NCBI GenBank assembly: GCA_018826895.1
Contig: JAHJYA010000103.1
Location: forward strand, 1 to 54,844
Direction: 5' to 3'
DNA length: 54,844 nt
Origin: Gammaproteobacteria bacterium
GTDB lineage: Bacteria > Pseudomonadota > Gammaproteobacteria > Pseudomonadales > Pseudomonadaceae
Made by a program: the position numbers and the translations under genes. The notes under the pieces were generated by a model. The model made no database searches and was not told the DNA's origin. It worked only from the letters and a program-made list of their open reading frames with translations. This document shows, piece after piece, positions 9,020 to 17,980 of the stretch; within the stretch, counting starts at the first letter, position 1, and each line of letters starts with the position of its first letter.

Positions 9020-9907
9020 TCACAACTCCGCGCGGATTGCCGCAATCCGCGCGTCCTTGTCTTCCCACATCTTGGTTACCCAGGCCTGCACGAGCTGGCG
9101 AAACACCGGGTCGTTCTCGTAGTCGCCCTGCCAAAGCGCCGGGTCGAGGTCGCGGGTCTGGATATCGACGATCACCTTGTCCACCTGGCCGCTGAGCAAA
9201 TCCCAGAAACCGGGAATTCGCTTGCCCGGATACACCACCGTCACATCCAGCACGGTATCCAGCTGTTCGCCCAGCGCTGCCAGGACAAAAGCCACACCGC
9301 CGGCTTTTGGCTTGAGCAAGTAGCGATAGGGCGAGCCCTGTTGCGCCTGCTTGGCCGGGGTGCAGCGGGTGCCTTCGAGGTAATTGACCACGGTCACCGG
9401 CAGGTCCTTGAACTTCTCGCAGGCCTGCTTGGTGATGGCCAGGTCCTGGCCTTTGAGTTCGGGATGCTTGGCCAGAAACGCCTTGGAATAGCGCTTCATA
9501 AAGGGGTAATCCAAGGCCCAGAACGCTACGCCGAGGAAGGGCACCCAGATCAATTCCTGCTTGAGGAAGAACTTGAAGTAGGGCGTCTTGCGGTTGAATG
9601 CCTGCACCAGGGCGGGAATATCGACCCACGACTGGTGGTTGCTGATCACCAGGTAAGAGGTGCTTTGGCGCAGGTCGGCGCTGCCACGAATGTCCCACTG
9701 CACCGGCAGCAGCGTGGCGAAGATCAGCTTGTTGATCTCGGCCCAGGTTTCCGCCACCCACATGACCCCGCGTGAGCTGGCGGTCTTCAGGGCCTTGCCG
9801 GGCAGCACGAATTTGCCCAGGGCGATCAGCAACAAAGGGCCGATCAGCACCAGGGTATTGAGCAACAGCAGCAGGGTTACGGACAGACCGGTCAACAGGC
9901 GGCGCAT
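9020..9907 (-). CDS. PlsC/YihG-like acyltransferase
   Basis: Predicted inner-membrane 1-acyl-glycerol-phosphate-type acyltransferase of 295 residues. It begins with a membrane segment (LTGLSVTLLLLLNTLVLIGP, about residues 4-23). The HX4D catalytic motif is NHQSWVD and a second family motif is EGTR. It resembles the E. coli YihG branch, which acylates lysophospholipids. The start at 9907 is chosen for AAGGAG seven bases upstream; an upstream in-frame ATG at 10003 lacks such a site. It is convergent with fdhA and divergent from the HD-GYP gene. The acyl donor and acceptor cannot be told from sequence. Confidence 0.85.
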   Translation of the reverse strand: MRRLLTGLSVTLLLLLNTLVLIGPLLLIALGKFVLPGKALKTASSRGVMWVAETWAEINKLIFATLLPVQWDIRGSADLRQSTSYLVISNHQSWVDIPALVQAFNRKTPYFKFFLKQELIWVPFLGVAFWALDYPFMKRYSKAFLAKHPELKGQDLAITKQACEKFKDLPVTVVNYLEGTRCTPAKQAQQGSPYRYLLKPKAGGVAFVLAALGEQLDTVLDVTVVYPGKRIPGFWDLLSGQVDKVIVDIQTRDLDPALWQGDYENDPVFRQLVQAWVTKMWEDKDARIAAIRAEL

Positions 9908-10011
9908 GGCGGCTCCTTGTAGTGCGCGGAGCGGGCCATAATAAACAGCGCATCCAGTGGCTCCAAGTCGTACCAACAATGCTGTCCCATAGCTACTATT
10001 CATCGGTGGCG

Positions 10012-10025
10012 TTGATCGCAGTCAA
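10012..10025. promoter_or_regulatory. Anr/Fnr-like box
   Basis: TTGATCGCAGTCAA fits the Anr/Dnr pattern TTGAT-N4-(A/G)TCAA. Its centre is 41.5 bp from a possible start at about 10060 with a GACAAT -10-like hexamer at 10048-10053, the position used by class II activation. It lies 65 bp upstream of the HD-GYP start and about 105 bp from the divergent acyltransferase start. Binding is inferred. Confidence 0.4.
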
Positions 10026-10040
10026 GGTGCATGCCTTATT

Positions 10041-10053
10041 ATTGTCGGACAAT
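10041..10053. promoter_or_regulatory. Perfect palindrome ATTGTC-G-GACAAT
   Basis: A 13-bp perfect inverted repeat overlapping the -10-like hexamer before the HD-GYP gene. Its place suggests a repressor operator; no known regulator is recognised. Confidence 0.3.
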
Positions 10054-10090
10054 TTAGTTAGCTGCTTAGCTCTTTCCTCAAGGGTGCTCC

Positions 10091-11317
10091 ATGCTCAAGC
10101 GCATAGCCGTGACCGACGTGCGTGTCGGAATGTATATCCAGGAGTTCTGCGGCTCATGGATGGATCATCCGTTTTGGAAGGCCAAGTTTCTCCTCGACTC
10201 ACCCAAGGACCTGCAGCGCATTCGCACCAGTGGTGTGCGTGAACTATGGATCGATGCCAGCAAAGGCCTGGATATCGAGGCGGGTACCGAGAGCGTTTCC
10301 CAAGCCCAGGCCGAGGCGGAAACTCAGGCCCGATTGCTTGCCGCCGAACTGCAGCCGGCCGGGAAGCTCCATTCGCTGGAGGATGAGCTGGAGCGTGCGT
10401 CGCGGCTCTGCGCGCGCTCGAAAAAAGCCGTGGCCAGCATGTTTGGCGATATACGCATGGGCCAGGCGCTGCAGTTCGAGGCTGCCGAGCAACTGGTCGA
10501 AGACATCGCCGAGTCGGTCATGCGCCATCCCAATGCGCTGATCAGCCTGGCCCGCCTGAAGACTGCCGACGAATACACCTACATGCACTCGGTGGCGGTC
10601 TGTGCGCTGATGATCGCCCTGGCCCGTCAGCTCGGTCTGGCCGAGGCCCAGGTGCGCGAGGCTGGCCTGGCCGGGCTGCTGCATGATGTGGGCAAGATGG
10701 CCGTGCCTCTGGAGCTGCTGAACAAGCCGGGCAAGCTCACTGACGCCGAATTCGACTGTGTGCGCCGGCACCCCGAAGCGGGCGGCAAGATCCTTATCGA
10801 GAGCAAGCAAGTCAGCGCCTTGGTGCTCGATGTGTGCCTGCACCACCATGAAAAGGTCGATGGCAGCGGTTATCCCCATCGTTTGGCGGGCGATCAGATC
10901 AGCCTGTTCGCGCGAATGGGGGCGGTCTGTGATGTGTATGACGCTATCACCTCCAACCGCCCGTACAAGCGCGGTTGGGACCCGGCCGAGTCGATCCGCA
11001 AGATGGCCGAGTGGGCCGGCCATTTTGATCCTGTGGTGTTCCAGGCCTTCGTCAAGGCCGTGGGCATTTACCCCACCGGCTCGCTGGTACGGCTGGAGAG
11101 CGGGCGCCTGGGCGTGGTGCTGGAGCAGAGCGCGCAGTCGCTGCTGGCGCCCAAGGTCAAGGTGTTCTTCTCCGCCAAGCTCAAGGTGGCGATCCCCCAG
11201 GAGGTGATCGACCTGGGCAAGCTCGCTGGGCGCGACAAGATTGTAGGTCGCGAGTCGGCAGCCGACTGGGGCTTTCGCAACCTCGACGAGATCTGGGCGG
11301 GCCTACCTGTGCGCTGA
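10091..11317 (+). CDS. HD-GYP domain protein (probable c-di-GMP phosphodiesterase)
   Basis: 408 residues. The N-terminal part (about 1-130) fits DUF3391, often found before HD-GYP domains. The HD-GYP domain follows: HDVGK at residues 198-202, HHHEKVDGSGYP ending near residue 262, then FARMGAVCDVYDAITSNRPY. HD and GYP residues are all present, so hydrolysis of cyclic-di-GMP is expected; it would lower c-di-GMP and favour motility over biofilm. No membrane segment is seen, so it is probably cytoplasmic. It is the first gene after the divergent acyltransferase. Signal sensed by the N-terminal domain is unknown. Confidence 0.9.
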   Translation: MLKRIAVTDVRVGMYIQEFCGSWMDHPFWKAKFLLDSPKDLQRIRTSGVRELWIDASKGLDIEAGTESVSQAQAEAETQARLLAAELQPAGKLHSLEDELERASRLCARSKKAVASMFGDIRMGQALQFEAAEQLVEDIAESVMRHPNALISLARLKTADEYTYMHSVAVCALMIALARQLGLAEAQVREAGLAGLLHDVGKMAVPLELLNKPGKLTDAEFDCVRRHPEAGGKILIESKQVSALVLDVCLHHHEKVDGSGYPHRLAGDQISLFARMGAVCDVYDAITSNRPYKRGWDPAESIRKMAEWAGHFDPVVFQAFVKAVGIYPTGSLVRLESGRLGVVLEQSAQSLLAPKVKVFFSAKLKVAIPQEVIDLGKLAGRDKIVGRESAADWGFRNLDEIWAGLPVR

Positions 11318-11415
11318 GCGCACGACTGCCGCCACATTCAGACGCATTTGTCAGCGAACCATCGCGCCGCCTGCCAGTCGGAAGTCCTGTCTTTTTAGAA
11401 GGAGGTACCCCTGGC

Positions 11416-11919
11416 GTGAAGATGCTTACCGCTGCACTGCTGACTGCCCTTAGCCTGCCAGCACTGGCCAACCAGCCAACGCTTTATGGCCGCTACGAAC
11501 ATATTCGCGTGCCGCAGATCGGCCAGACCCTCAAGGCAAAGATGGATACCGGCGCCGTGACCGCGTCACTGTCAGCCAAGGACATCGAACGTTTCACCCG
11601 CGACGGCGATGACTGGGTGCGTTTCCGCCTGGCCACCGAGGATGCTGACGACACGCTGTTCGAACAGCCCCTGGCGCGTATCAGCACGATCAAGAACCGC
11701 GCCGAAGAACAGGGCGCAGGTACCGAGCCGACCTACGCCGAGCGTCCGGTGGTCGACATGGACATTTGTGTGGGCGACGAGCTGCGTACCGTGGAGGTCA
11801 ACCTGACCGATCGCCGGCACTTCGATTACCCGCTGTTGATTGGCGCCAGCGCGCTGCGCGACCTCAATGCCGCCGTCAACCCGGCAGCGCGCTATACCGC
11901 TGAGCAACCGCAGTGCTGA
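11416..11919 (+). CDS. Exported retropepsin-like protein (ATP-dependent zinc protease family, DUF785-type)
   Basis: 167 residues with an N-terminal signal peptide (MKMLTAALLTALSLPALA, cleavage expected after ALA). KMDTGAVTASLSA carries the DTGA motif of aspartic, retropepsin-like folds, and a second strand signature LLIGASALRDLN follows. Proteins of this family are usually annotated as ATP-dependent zinc protease, but neither ATP nor zinc motifs are visible here, so a periplasmic aspartic-type peptidase or binding protein is as likely. The GTG start at 11416 lies 10 bases after GGAGG; an ATG six bases later is the alternative. The neighbouring genes are not functionally linked in any obvious way. 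Confidence 0.75.
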   Translation: MKMLTAALLTALSLPALANQPTLYGRYEHIRVPQIGQTLKAKMDTGAVTASLSAKDIERFTRDGDDWVRFRLATEDADDTLFEQPLARISTIKNRAEEQGAGTEPTYAERPVVDMDICVGDELRTVEVNLTDRRHFDYPLLIGASALRDLNAAVNPAARYTAEQPQC

Positions 11920-12020
11920 CACCCTGAGTCATCGCTCACCACGACCCGCGGCGCAGTTCTTGCTTGTGCAGGCTCTTTGCTAGTAGTGGCGTCAAGCACT
12001 TGTCGCGTCGAGGTGTCGTA

Positions 12021-14051
12021 ATGACTGGAGTACTCAAGCCTGGGATTCGGGTGCTGGAGCGGTTTAGCTTCGCCCGTAAATTTCAGCTGTTGTTCGTGCT
12101 GTTCGTACTGCCGCTGGCCTATGCGCTCTGGGTGATCAGCAATGATCACCTTGGGCGTTTGGCGCTGATCGACAACGAGCTGGAAGGCATGCAGGGCGTG
12201 CAAAGCATTGGTGCGGTGCAGCGCTCCATTCTGGAGCAGCGAACTTTATTTGCGCGATGGAAGGGCACTGATACCGCAGCCGAGGCGTTGCTACAGAACC
12301 GCGAAGCCGCTCTTGATGCCGCCCTGGAAGCGGCTGCTGAACAACTGCAAGGCGAGATGCTCAGCTCGCAAACTCAGGAACACCTCAAGACGTTGCAGGC
12401 GCTGCGCGCCGAGCTGGCTGCCGCTGGTTTGGGCAAGGTACCGTTACCCGAAGCGCTCGAGCGTTACCAAAAGACTCTCTTGCAGGTGATGGCCCTGCGC
12501 GAACAGGTGGCGACGGACAGCGGGTTGATACTCGACCCGTACCTGGACAGCTACCTGATGATGGAGCAACTGACCTTCACCCTGCCGCGCTTGCTCGACA
12601 ACCTCGGCAGTTTCGTCAGCCAGGGTTATGGCGCGGTGTTCTCCCAGCACTTCACCCTGCAGAGTCGCGTGCTGATGCGTGACCTGCGCCGAGCCCTGGA
12701 CGAGTCACGCAGCCAACTGGTCAAAGCCCGCACCACCCTGGCGCAGGAGGCGCCACGGGCCATGCGTAACCTCGACGCGCCCTTCGCTGCGGCCGAGCAG
12801 GGCCTGGATCAGTTCCTCAGCGAGATTGATCGCGACATGTTCCAGGCCAGCCCGATGACGCTGACCCCGGCGCAATTTATCGAGCGGGTCGCCGTGCTCG
12901 AAGGCCACTTGCACGCGCTGCAGGATGCGCAATACCGCCAGTTTGCCGACACCCTCGGGCGCTACCGCAGCGAGGCGCAATGGAAGATGACGGAAATCAT
13001 CCTTGCGTTCGGCGTGCTGACCCTGATCGCGCTCTATGTCCTGCTGTGCCTGAATGCCTCGATACGCCGCAGTACCGCGAGCATCATCACGGCTGCCGAG
13101 GGGCTGCGCGATGGTGATCTGCGGGTGCGCATGCAGGTCCATGGCGAGGATGATCTGGCCGCGATTGCCAGTGCCTTGAACACCGCGGTCGGCCAGTTGC
13201 GCAGCTCGCTGCAAGGTGTCGACCAGGAAAGCCAGCGCCTCGGCGGCACGGTGCAGAGCCTCAGCCGTGAAGCGCAAACCGCCCTGGCCGCGGTCGAGCA
13301 GCAGCAGGGGCAGATGAGTCAGATCGCCACGGCTGCTACGGAAATGGCCGCCACCGCGCTGAGCGTGGCGCAAAGCTGCGAGCAGGCAGCGGTTGAGGCG
13401 GGGCAGACCCGCGACATTGCCGAGCAGAGCAACCAGCGTAGCCAGCGCACTAGCGCCAGCATGCGTCAGCTCAGTGGTCGTCTGGGCGATAGCGCGGCGA
13501 CCCTGCAGCAGTTGCGCCAGCAGACCGAGCAGATCACCCGCGTAGTCGATGTCATCAAGGGGATCGCCGAGCAGACCAACCTGCTGGCGCTCAACGCCGC
13601 TATCGAGGCCGCGCGGGCGGGCGAGCAGGGCCGCGGTTTTGCCGTGGTGGCCGATGAGGTGCGCTCGCTGTCCCAGCGCACGCAGAATTCCACCGCGGAA
13701 ATCGCCCAGACAGTGGCCGACCTGCACAAGGTGGTCGGCCAGTCGGTCAGCCAGATGGAGGAGGCGGTGCGCCAGGCGGAGGGCGATGTGTCCAGCGTGT
13801 TGGCCATGGGTGAAGACCTGAGCAGTATCGTCGAGTCGGTGCAACTGGTCAGCGACCGGCTGGCGCAGATTGCCACCGCCGCCGAACAGCAGGCGGCTAC
13901 TGCCGATGAGGTCAGTGGCAATATCCAGCAGGTCGACCATGGGGCCAGCACGCTGCTCGAAGGCGCCCAGGCGGTCAGTCAGGCGGCAGAACAGCTGCGC
14001 CAGGGCAGTCAGGTGTTGGAACAGAATACCGGGCGCTTCAAACTCGACTGA
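12021..14051 (+). CDS. Methyl-accepting chemotaxis protein
   Basis: 676-residue chemoreceptor. TM1 is about residues 20-41, then a ~280-residue helical periplasmic sensor, TM2 at about 325-348, a HAMP domain (about 349-402) and a cytoplasmic signalling domain. The conserved hairpin tip reads [20 protein letters not shown] near residue 515, followed by [12 protein letters not shown]. There is no C-terminal CheR-tethering pentapeptide (ends RFKLD). The chosen ATG gives a short basic N-terminus before TM1; the frame is open 19 codons further upstream without a ribosome site. Ligand unknown; the sensor is mostly helical and not recognised as dCache or sCache. Confidence 0.93.
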   Translation: MTGVLKPGIRVLERFSFARKFQLLFVLFVLPLAYALWVISNDHLGRLALIDNELEGMQGVQSIGAVQRSILEQRTLFARWKGTDTAAEALLQNREAALDAALEAAAEQLQGEMLSSQTQEHLKTLQALRAELAAAGLGKVPLPEALERYQKTLLQVMALREQVATDSGLILDPYLDSYLMMEQLTFTLPRLLDNLGSFVSQGYGAVFSQHFTLQSRVLMRDLRRALDESRSQLVKARTTLAQEAPRAMRNLDAPFAAAEQGLDQFLSEIDRDMFQASPMTLTPAQFIERVAVLEGHLHALQDAQYRQFADTLGRYRSEAQWKMTEIILAFGVLTLIALYVLLCLNASIRRSTASIITAAEGLRDGDLRVRMQVHGEDDLAAIASALNTAVGQLRSSLQGVDQESQRLGGTVQSLSREAQTALAAVEQQQGQMSQIATAATEMAATALSVAQSCEQAAVEAGQTRDIAEQSNQRSQRTSASMRQLSGRLGDSAATLQQLRQQTEQITRVVDVIKGIAEQTNLLALNAAIEAARAGEQGRGFAVVADEVRSLSQRTQNSTAEIAQTVADLHKVVGQSVSQMEEAVRQAEGDVSSVLAMGEDLSSIVESVQLVSDRLAQIATAAEQQAATADEVSGNIQQVDHGASTLLEGAQAVSQAAEQLRQGSQVLEQNTGRFKLD

Positions 14052-14092
14052 GGGCCTGCCTACGATCTGCTGCGCGTCGGCCCTGCTGCGTT

Positions 14093-14150
14093 AAAAACAG
14101 GCTCGGAATGCTCATGTACAAAAGTACACTCCGCTTCCTCGCCTGTTTTT
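14093..14150. repeat. Dispersed hairpin after the chemoreceptor, possible terminator
   Basis: A perfect 10-bp stem (AAAAACAGGC with GCCTGTTTTT) flanks an imperfect inner palindrome containing GGAATGCTCATGTAC and GTACACTCCGCTTCC. The 3' arm ends in TTTTT, so it can work as an intrinsic terminator for the chemoreceptor. The inner part looks like a widely dispersed Pseudomonas repeat (from memory). Confidence 0.6.
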
Positions 14151-14285
14151 GCCTTGCAGGACTCTAGCTCGCGAGATCTTTGATAGGGGCTAAGGCTACG
14201 GCCTGTTTGCAAGGACGGTCTCGGCCTTGACGCTACAGCCGGCCTGCCGCAGGCTCCTCGCCGAGTTGCCACGCGCAGGACGCCC

Positions 14286-14972
14286 ATGCCGCATATTCTG
14301 ATTGTCGAAGACGAAGCCGCGATCGCCGACACCCTGATCTTTGCCCTGCAAAGCGAAGGCTTCACCACCACCTGGCTAAGTCTGGCCGAGCAGGCGTTGG
14401 CTGAGCAGCAGCGCAATCCCGCCGATTTGCTGATTCTCGATGTCGGCCTGCCGGATATCAGTGGCTTCGAGGCGTGCAAGCGGCTGCGGCGTTTCTCCGA
14501 GGTGCCGGTGATCTTTCTCACCGCGCGCAGCGAGGAAATCGACCGCGTGGTTGGCCTGGAAATCGGCGCCGACGATTACGTGGTCAAGCCCTTCAGCCCG
14601 CGGGAAGTCGCGGCGCGGGTCAAGGCCATTCTTAAACGTATGGCCCCCCGTGAAGTTACCGCTACGCCGGTGCCTCAAGGCCCGTTCCAGGTGGACAGCG
14701 AACGGGTGCAGATCCACTACCATGGCCAGCTGCTCAGCCTGACCCGCCACGAGTTCCGCCTGCTGCAAAGCCTGCTGGCCCAGCCTGAGCGGGTGTTCTC
14801 CCGCGAGCAACTGCTCGACGGCCTGGGTGTGGCCGCCGATGTTGGCTACGAGCGCACCATCGACAGCCATATCAAAAGCCTGCGCGCCAAGCTGCGTCAG
14901 GTAGCCGCCGCGGCTGAGCCGATCCAGACCCATCGTGGCCTGGGCTACAGCTACTCGCCGAGGCACGCCTGA
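14286..14972 (+). CDS. creB: Response regulator CreB
   Basis: OmpR/PhoB-type response regulator of 228 residues. Receiver residues are complete: Glu8/Asp9 acidic pocket, phospho-acceptor Asp52 (LILDVGLPD), Thr79 and Lys101. The C-terminal winged helix shows SLTRHEFRLLQSLL and a final THRGLGYSYS. CreBC responds to penicillin-binding protein inhibition and carbon status in other bacteria, and controls creD and beta-lactam tolerance. The stop overlaps the creC start (TGATG at 14970-14974). Assignment is supported by creC next door and creD 3 kb downstream. Confidence 0.93.
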   Translation: MPHILIVEDEAAIADTLIFALQSEGFTTTWLSLAEQALAEQQRNPADLLILDVGLPDISGFEACKRLRRFSEVPVIFLTARSEEIDRVVGLEIGADDYVVKPFSPREVAARVKAILKRMAPREVTATPVPQGPFQVDSERVQIHYHGQLLSLTRHEFRLLQSLLAQPERVFSREQLLDGLGVAADVGYERTIDSHIKSLRAKLRQVAAAAEPIQTHRGLGYSYSPRHA

Positions 14973-16396
14973 TGCCCTTAGGCGTTCGCATCTTTCTGGT
15001 GTACTTCTTCTTCGTCGGGTTGGCTGGCTGGTTCGTGCTGAGTACGGTGATGGATGAAATCCGTCCCGGCGTGCGCCAAAGCACCGAAGAAACCCTGGTG
15101 GATACCGCCAACCTGCTGGCCGAAATTCTGCGCGATGAGGTCAAGGCCGGGCGCCTGCAGCAGAGCCGCCTGCCCGAACTGCTGCAAGCTTATGGCCAGC
15201 GCCAGCCCCAGGCGCATATCTGGGGTGTTGAAAAAACTCAGGTCAACCACCGCATCTACGTCACCGACGCCCAGGGCATCGTCCTGCTCGACTCCACCGG
15301 TACAGCGGTGGGCCAGGATTACTCACGCTGGAACGATGTGCTGCGCACCCTGCGCGGCGAATATGGCGCGCGCTCGACCAAGGAAGACCCGAACGACCCC
15401 GACTCCTCGGTGATGTACGTCGCCGCGCCGATCATGGATGGCACGCAGATTATCGGCGTGGTCTCGGTGGCCAAACCCAACCGCACCCTGCAGCCCTATA
15501 TCGAACGCTCCGAACAGCGCCTGGCCTGGCTCGGTGGTGGCCTGATCGTCCTTGGCCTGTTGATTGGCGCGCTGCTCTCCTGGTGGCTCAGCGCTGCGTT
15601 GCGCAAGCTGACCCGCTACGCCCAGGCGGTCAGTGCCGGACAACGGGCCGAACTGCCCAGCGTGCACGGCGGGGAGCTGGCGCAACTGGCTGGCGCCATC
15701 GAGCGCATGCGCACCGAGCTGGAAGGCAAGGCTTATGTCGAGCGCTATGTACACACCCTGACCCATGAGCTGAAAAGCCCATTGGCGGCAATTCGCGGTG
15801 CGGCAGAGCTGCTCGACGGCGAAATGCCGGCGGCGCAACGCCAGCGTTTCGTGGCCAATATCGAGCAGGAAAGCGCGCGCATGCAGCAGTTGATCGAGCG
15901 CCTGCTGCACCTGGCCCAGGTCGAGCAACGCCAGGGCCTGGAAGAACAGGTGGCGGTGCCGCTGCAGGCACTGATCGACTCCCTGCTACAGGCGCAGATG
16001 GCGCGCATCGAAGCGGCAGGCCTGCAGATTGAAAACCGTATTGGCGCCGGACTAAGCGCCCGTGGCGAGGCCTTCTTGCTGCGCCAGGCTTTGGCCAATC
16101 TGCTGGACAACGCCCTTGACTTCACCCCGCCTGGCGGGCTGATCCGCTTTAGCGCCGAGGCCCAGGCCGGGCAGATCGAGCTGCGCCTGTTCAACCAGGG
16201 CGAGGCCATTCCCGACTACGCCCTGGCGCGCCTGTGCGAGCGCTTCTACTCCCTGCCGCGCCCCGGCAGCGGGCGCAAAAGCACGGGCCTGGGGCTGAAC
16301 TTTGTCGAGGAAGTGCTGCAGCTGCACGGCGGTTTGTTGCGCATCGACAACGTCGAGGGCGGTGTCGAGGTACGGCTGACATTGCCCTGTGACTGA
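14972..16396 (+). CDS. creC: Sensor histidine kinase CreC
   Basis: Membrane histidine kinase of 474 residues, the same length as E. coli CreC. TM1 spans about residues 5-27; the periplasmic sensor follows; TM2 is about 186-210, then HAMP. The H-box HELKSPLAAIRG has its phospho-accepting histidine at residue 265. The N-box NLLDNALDFTPPGG and G-box GLGLNF are intact. Overlap with creB indicates translational coupling. It phosphorylates CreB; the natural stimulus is not evident from the sequence. Confidence 0.93.
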   Translation: MPLGVRIFLVYFFFVGLAGWFVLSTVMDEIRPGVRQSTEETLVDTANLLAEILRDEVKAGRLQQSRLPELLQAYGQRQPQAHIWGVEKTQVNHRIYVTDAQGIVLLDSTGTAVGQDYSRWNDVLRTLRGEYGARSTKEDPNDPDSSVMYVAAPIMDGTQIIGVVSVAKPNRTLQPYIERSEQRLAWLGGGLIVLGLLIGALLSWWLSAALRKLTRYAQAVSAGQRAELPSVHGGELAQLAGAIERMRTELEGKAYVERYVHTLTHELKSPLAAIRGAAELLDGEMPAAQRQRFVANIEQESARMQQLIERLLHLAQVEQRQGLEEQVAVPLQALIDSLLQAQMARIEAAGLQIENRIGAGLSARGEAFLLRQALANLLDNALDFTPPGGLIRFSAEAQAGQIELRLFNQGEAIPDYALARLCERFYSLPRPGSGRKSTGLGLNFVEEVLQLHGGLLRIDNVEGGVEVRLTLPCD

Positions 16397-16565
16397 GGGA
16401 CGTGCGGGTGATCGCCCTGGTCCGCTGGCGTTACGCCGGGTGTGACCATGGTGCAGTTGCACTGCGCTCACGCAGATGCTCTGATCGGCACGTTGGGTTG
16501 GCAGCCAACAGCTGTCGCGCGCACTATCCTTAACACCTAATAAAAAACAGAGCAGGAGCCGCCCC

Positions 16566-17003
16566 ATGAAAACAGTCGCCGAGATCATCCGCGCCAAGCC
16601 CCAGGCCGCCGTCTACAGTGTCAGCCCCACGACCACGGTGTTGGAGGCAATGAAGCTGATGGCCGAAAAAGGTGTGGGCGCACTGGTGGTATTGGATGAC
16701 AAGGGCCGCCTGGCAGGCATCGTCAGCGAGCGTGACTACGCGCGCAAAGTGGCGTTGCTGGAACGTCCTTCGTTCAATGTGCCGATCAGCGAAATCATGA
16801 CCGCCGATGTACTGACTGTCAGCCCACGCGACACCTCACAGGAATGCATGCAACTGATGACCGACCGCCACCTGCGCCATCTACCGGTGCTGGCCGAAGG
16901 CGAGCTGATCGGCCTGCTGTCGATCGGTGACCTGGTCAAACACACCATTGCCGACCAGGCCAGCCTGATCCAGCAACTGGAGCAGTACATTCGCGGCGAG
17001 TAA
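16566..17003 (+). CDS. Two-CBS-domain protein
   Basis: 145 residues made of two CBS modules (about 8-62 and 77-132), with GIVSERDYARKV closing the first and GLLSIGDLVKHTI the second. Stand-alone CBS pairs bind adenosyl nucleotides and modulate partner proteins; the partner here is not known. It lies between creC and creD in the same direction, 169 bp after creC with an AGCAGGAG ribosome site. It could belong to the Cre regulon by position only. Confidence 0.88.
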   Translation: MKTVAEIIRAKPQAAVYSVSPTTTVLEAMKLMAEKGVGALVVLDDKGRLAGIVSERDYARKVALLERPSFNVPISEIMTADVLTVSPRDTSQECMQLMTDRHLRHLPVLAEGELIGLLSIGDLVKHTIADQASLIQQLEQYIRGE

Positions 17004-17131
17004 GACCGCGTGTGCGACCGGGCGAGCGCGCCTCGGGGATAGCAATCATGCTGCGGCCGTTTGCAGGATAATGCTGTGTGGTTTTTGCATGGCGCGCATA
17101 CTGGCCGTTCAATAACCCTCAGGTGACGACC

Positions 17132-17284
17132 ATGACCCTTGCCCTTACCCCGCTGATTTCGCTGATCGCCGGTATTCTGATTCTGGTGGTGCCGCGCTTG
17201 CTGAACTACATCGTGGCGATCTATCTGATCGTGATTGGCCTGGTCGGTATCTTCGGTACCGGCAATTTCAATCTGCGCTTTTAA
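17132..17284 (+). CDS. Small DUF3096-type membrane protein
   Basis: 50 residues, nearly all hydrophobic: MTLALTPLISLIAGILILVV then PRLLNYIVAIYLIVIGLVGI. Two membrane segments with an Arg-Leu-Leu-Asn turn and a short NFNLRF tail fit the DUF3096 family, which has no known function. The ATG at 17132 is preceded by CAGGTGACG; a longer frame upstream has no family similarity. It is followed at once by an inverted-repeat element that may end its transcript. Confidence 0.75.
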   Translation: MTLALTPLISLIAGILILVVPRLLNYIVAIYLIVIGLVGIFGTGNFNLRF

Positions 17285-17289
17285 GGGCC

Positions 17290-17356
17290 GTAGCCTGGGT
17301 TGAGCTCCGCGATACCCGGGAGTGGGTGTCTCGGGTGTCGCTTCGCTCGACCCTAG
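17290..17356. repeat. GTAGCCTGGGTTGAG inverted-repeat element, likely two-way terminator
   Basis: GTAGCCTGGGTTGAGCTCCG and CTTCGCTCGACCCTAG are opposed arms, with an inner CCCGGGAGTGGGTGTCTCGGG. It sits exactly between the convergent DUF3096 and DUF2628 genes. It shares its left arm with the repeat at 7403. Confidence 0.6.
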
Positions 17357-17364
17357 CTGTTGCT

Positions 17365-17805
17365 CTACCACCAGCCGTTATCGTTAAGCAGCATCTTCTT
17401 GTAGTAATCGATATTGGCGCGGCTGGCGAATATCGCGCTGATGCCGTAGCCCAACGCGTTGGCGATCGTGCCATAGCCGAGATAGTCGAGGCCGAAGCCG
17501 AGTGGGATCACCACTGCGGCGCAAACGACGAACAGTGCCAGGCCCTTTTTCCACATGCCCTTGATGGCGTAGTAAATCGGCCCGAAGAAAAATGCCAGGA
17601 CGTTGAAGCTGAAGGCCTTGCGCCGCTCTGCTTTGGGTAGTTCCTTGAACTTCGGCAGCTTGACGCCGCCGGCATGGTGAATCGCGCTGAAGCGTTGCTT
17701 CCACTTATCCGAGATGGGTAGCGCGGCGATTTGCTCGTCGGACACCGGTGCCTGTGGCTCGGCGACGCTGGCGTTCGGTGTGGCGTAGGGGTTGTGTTGG
17801 GTCAT
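17365..17805 (-). CDS. DUF2628 membrane protein
   Basis: 146 residues. A soluble, proline-rich N-terminus (about 1-66) is followed by the DUF2628 core FSFNVLAFFFGPIYYAIKGM and two to three membrane segments to about residue 125. The end NIDYYKKMLLNDNGWW is typical of the family. Function is unknown. It is the only minus-strand gene between creC and creD. Its start lies 176 bp from the divergent creD start, so both promoters share that space with the putative CreB tag. Confidence 0.8.
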   Translation of the reverse strand: MTQHNPYATPNASVAEPQAPVSDEQIAALPISDKWKQRFSAIHHAGGVKLPKFKELPKAERRKAFSFNVLAFFFGPIYYAIKGMWKKGLALFVVCAAVVIPLGFGLDYLGYGTIANALGYGISAIFASRANIDYYKKMLLNDNGWW

Positions 17806-17882
17806 GGCCTGTCATCCGTAATGGGCGGTCAGCGGCACGCTACGTATTTCCCCGCTGGCTGTCCATGCGCCAGTTGGCCGTT

Positions 17883-17909
17883 TGCACAGACTCTCCACAG
17901 AGTCTCCAC
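17883..17909 (+). promoter_or_regulatory. Putative CreB tag: three TNCAC half-sites 11 bp apart
   Basis: TGCAC-N6-TCCAC-N6-TCCAC, close to the cre/blr tag TTCAC-N6-TTCAC described for CreB/BlrA targets. The last half-site is 71 bp before creD and about 8 bp before a CATAAA -10-like hexamer at 17918-17923, the layout used by PhoB-type activators. The regulator itself is encoded 3 kb upstream. Confidence 0.55.
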
Positions 17910-17980
17910 CTGCGCTCCATAAAACCACCCCGCACGCCGCCCAGACTCTGCCTACCTAAACCGTATTGGAGAGTTGCACC

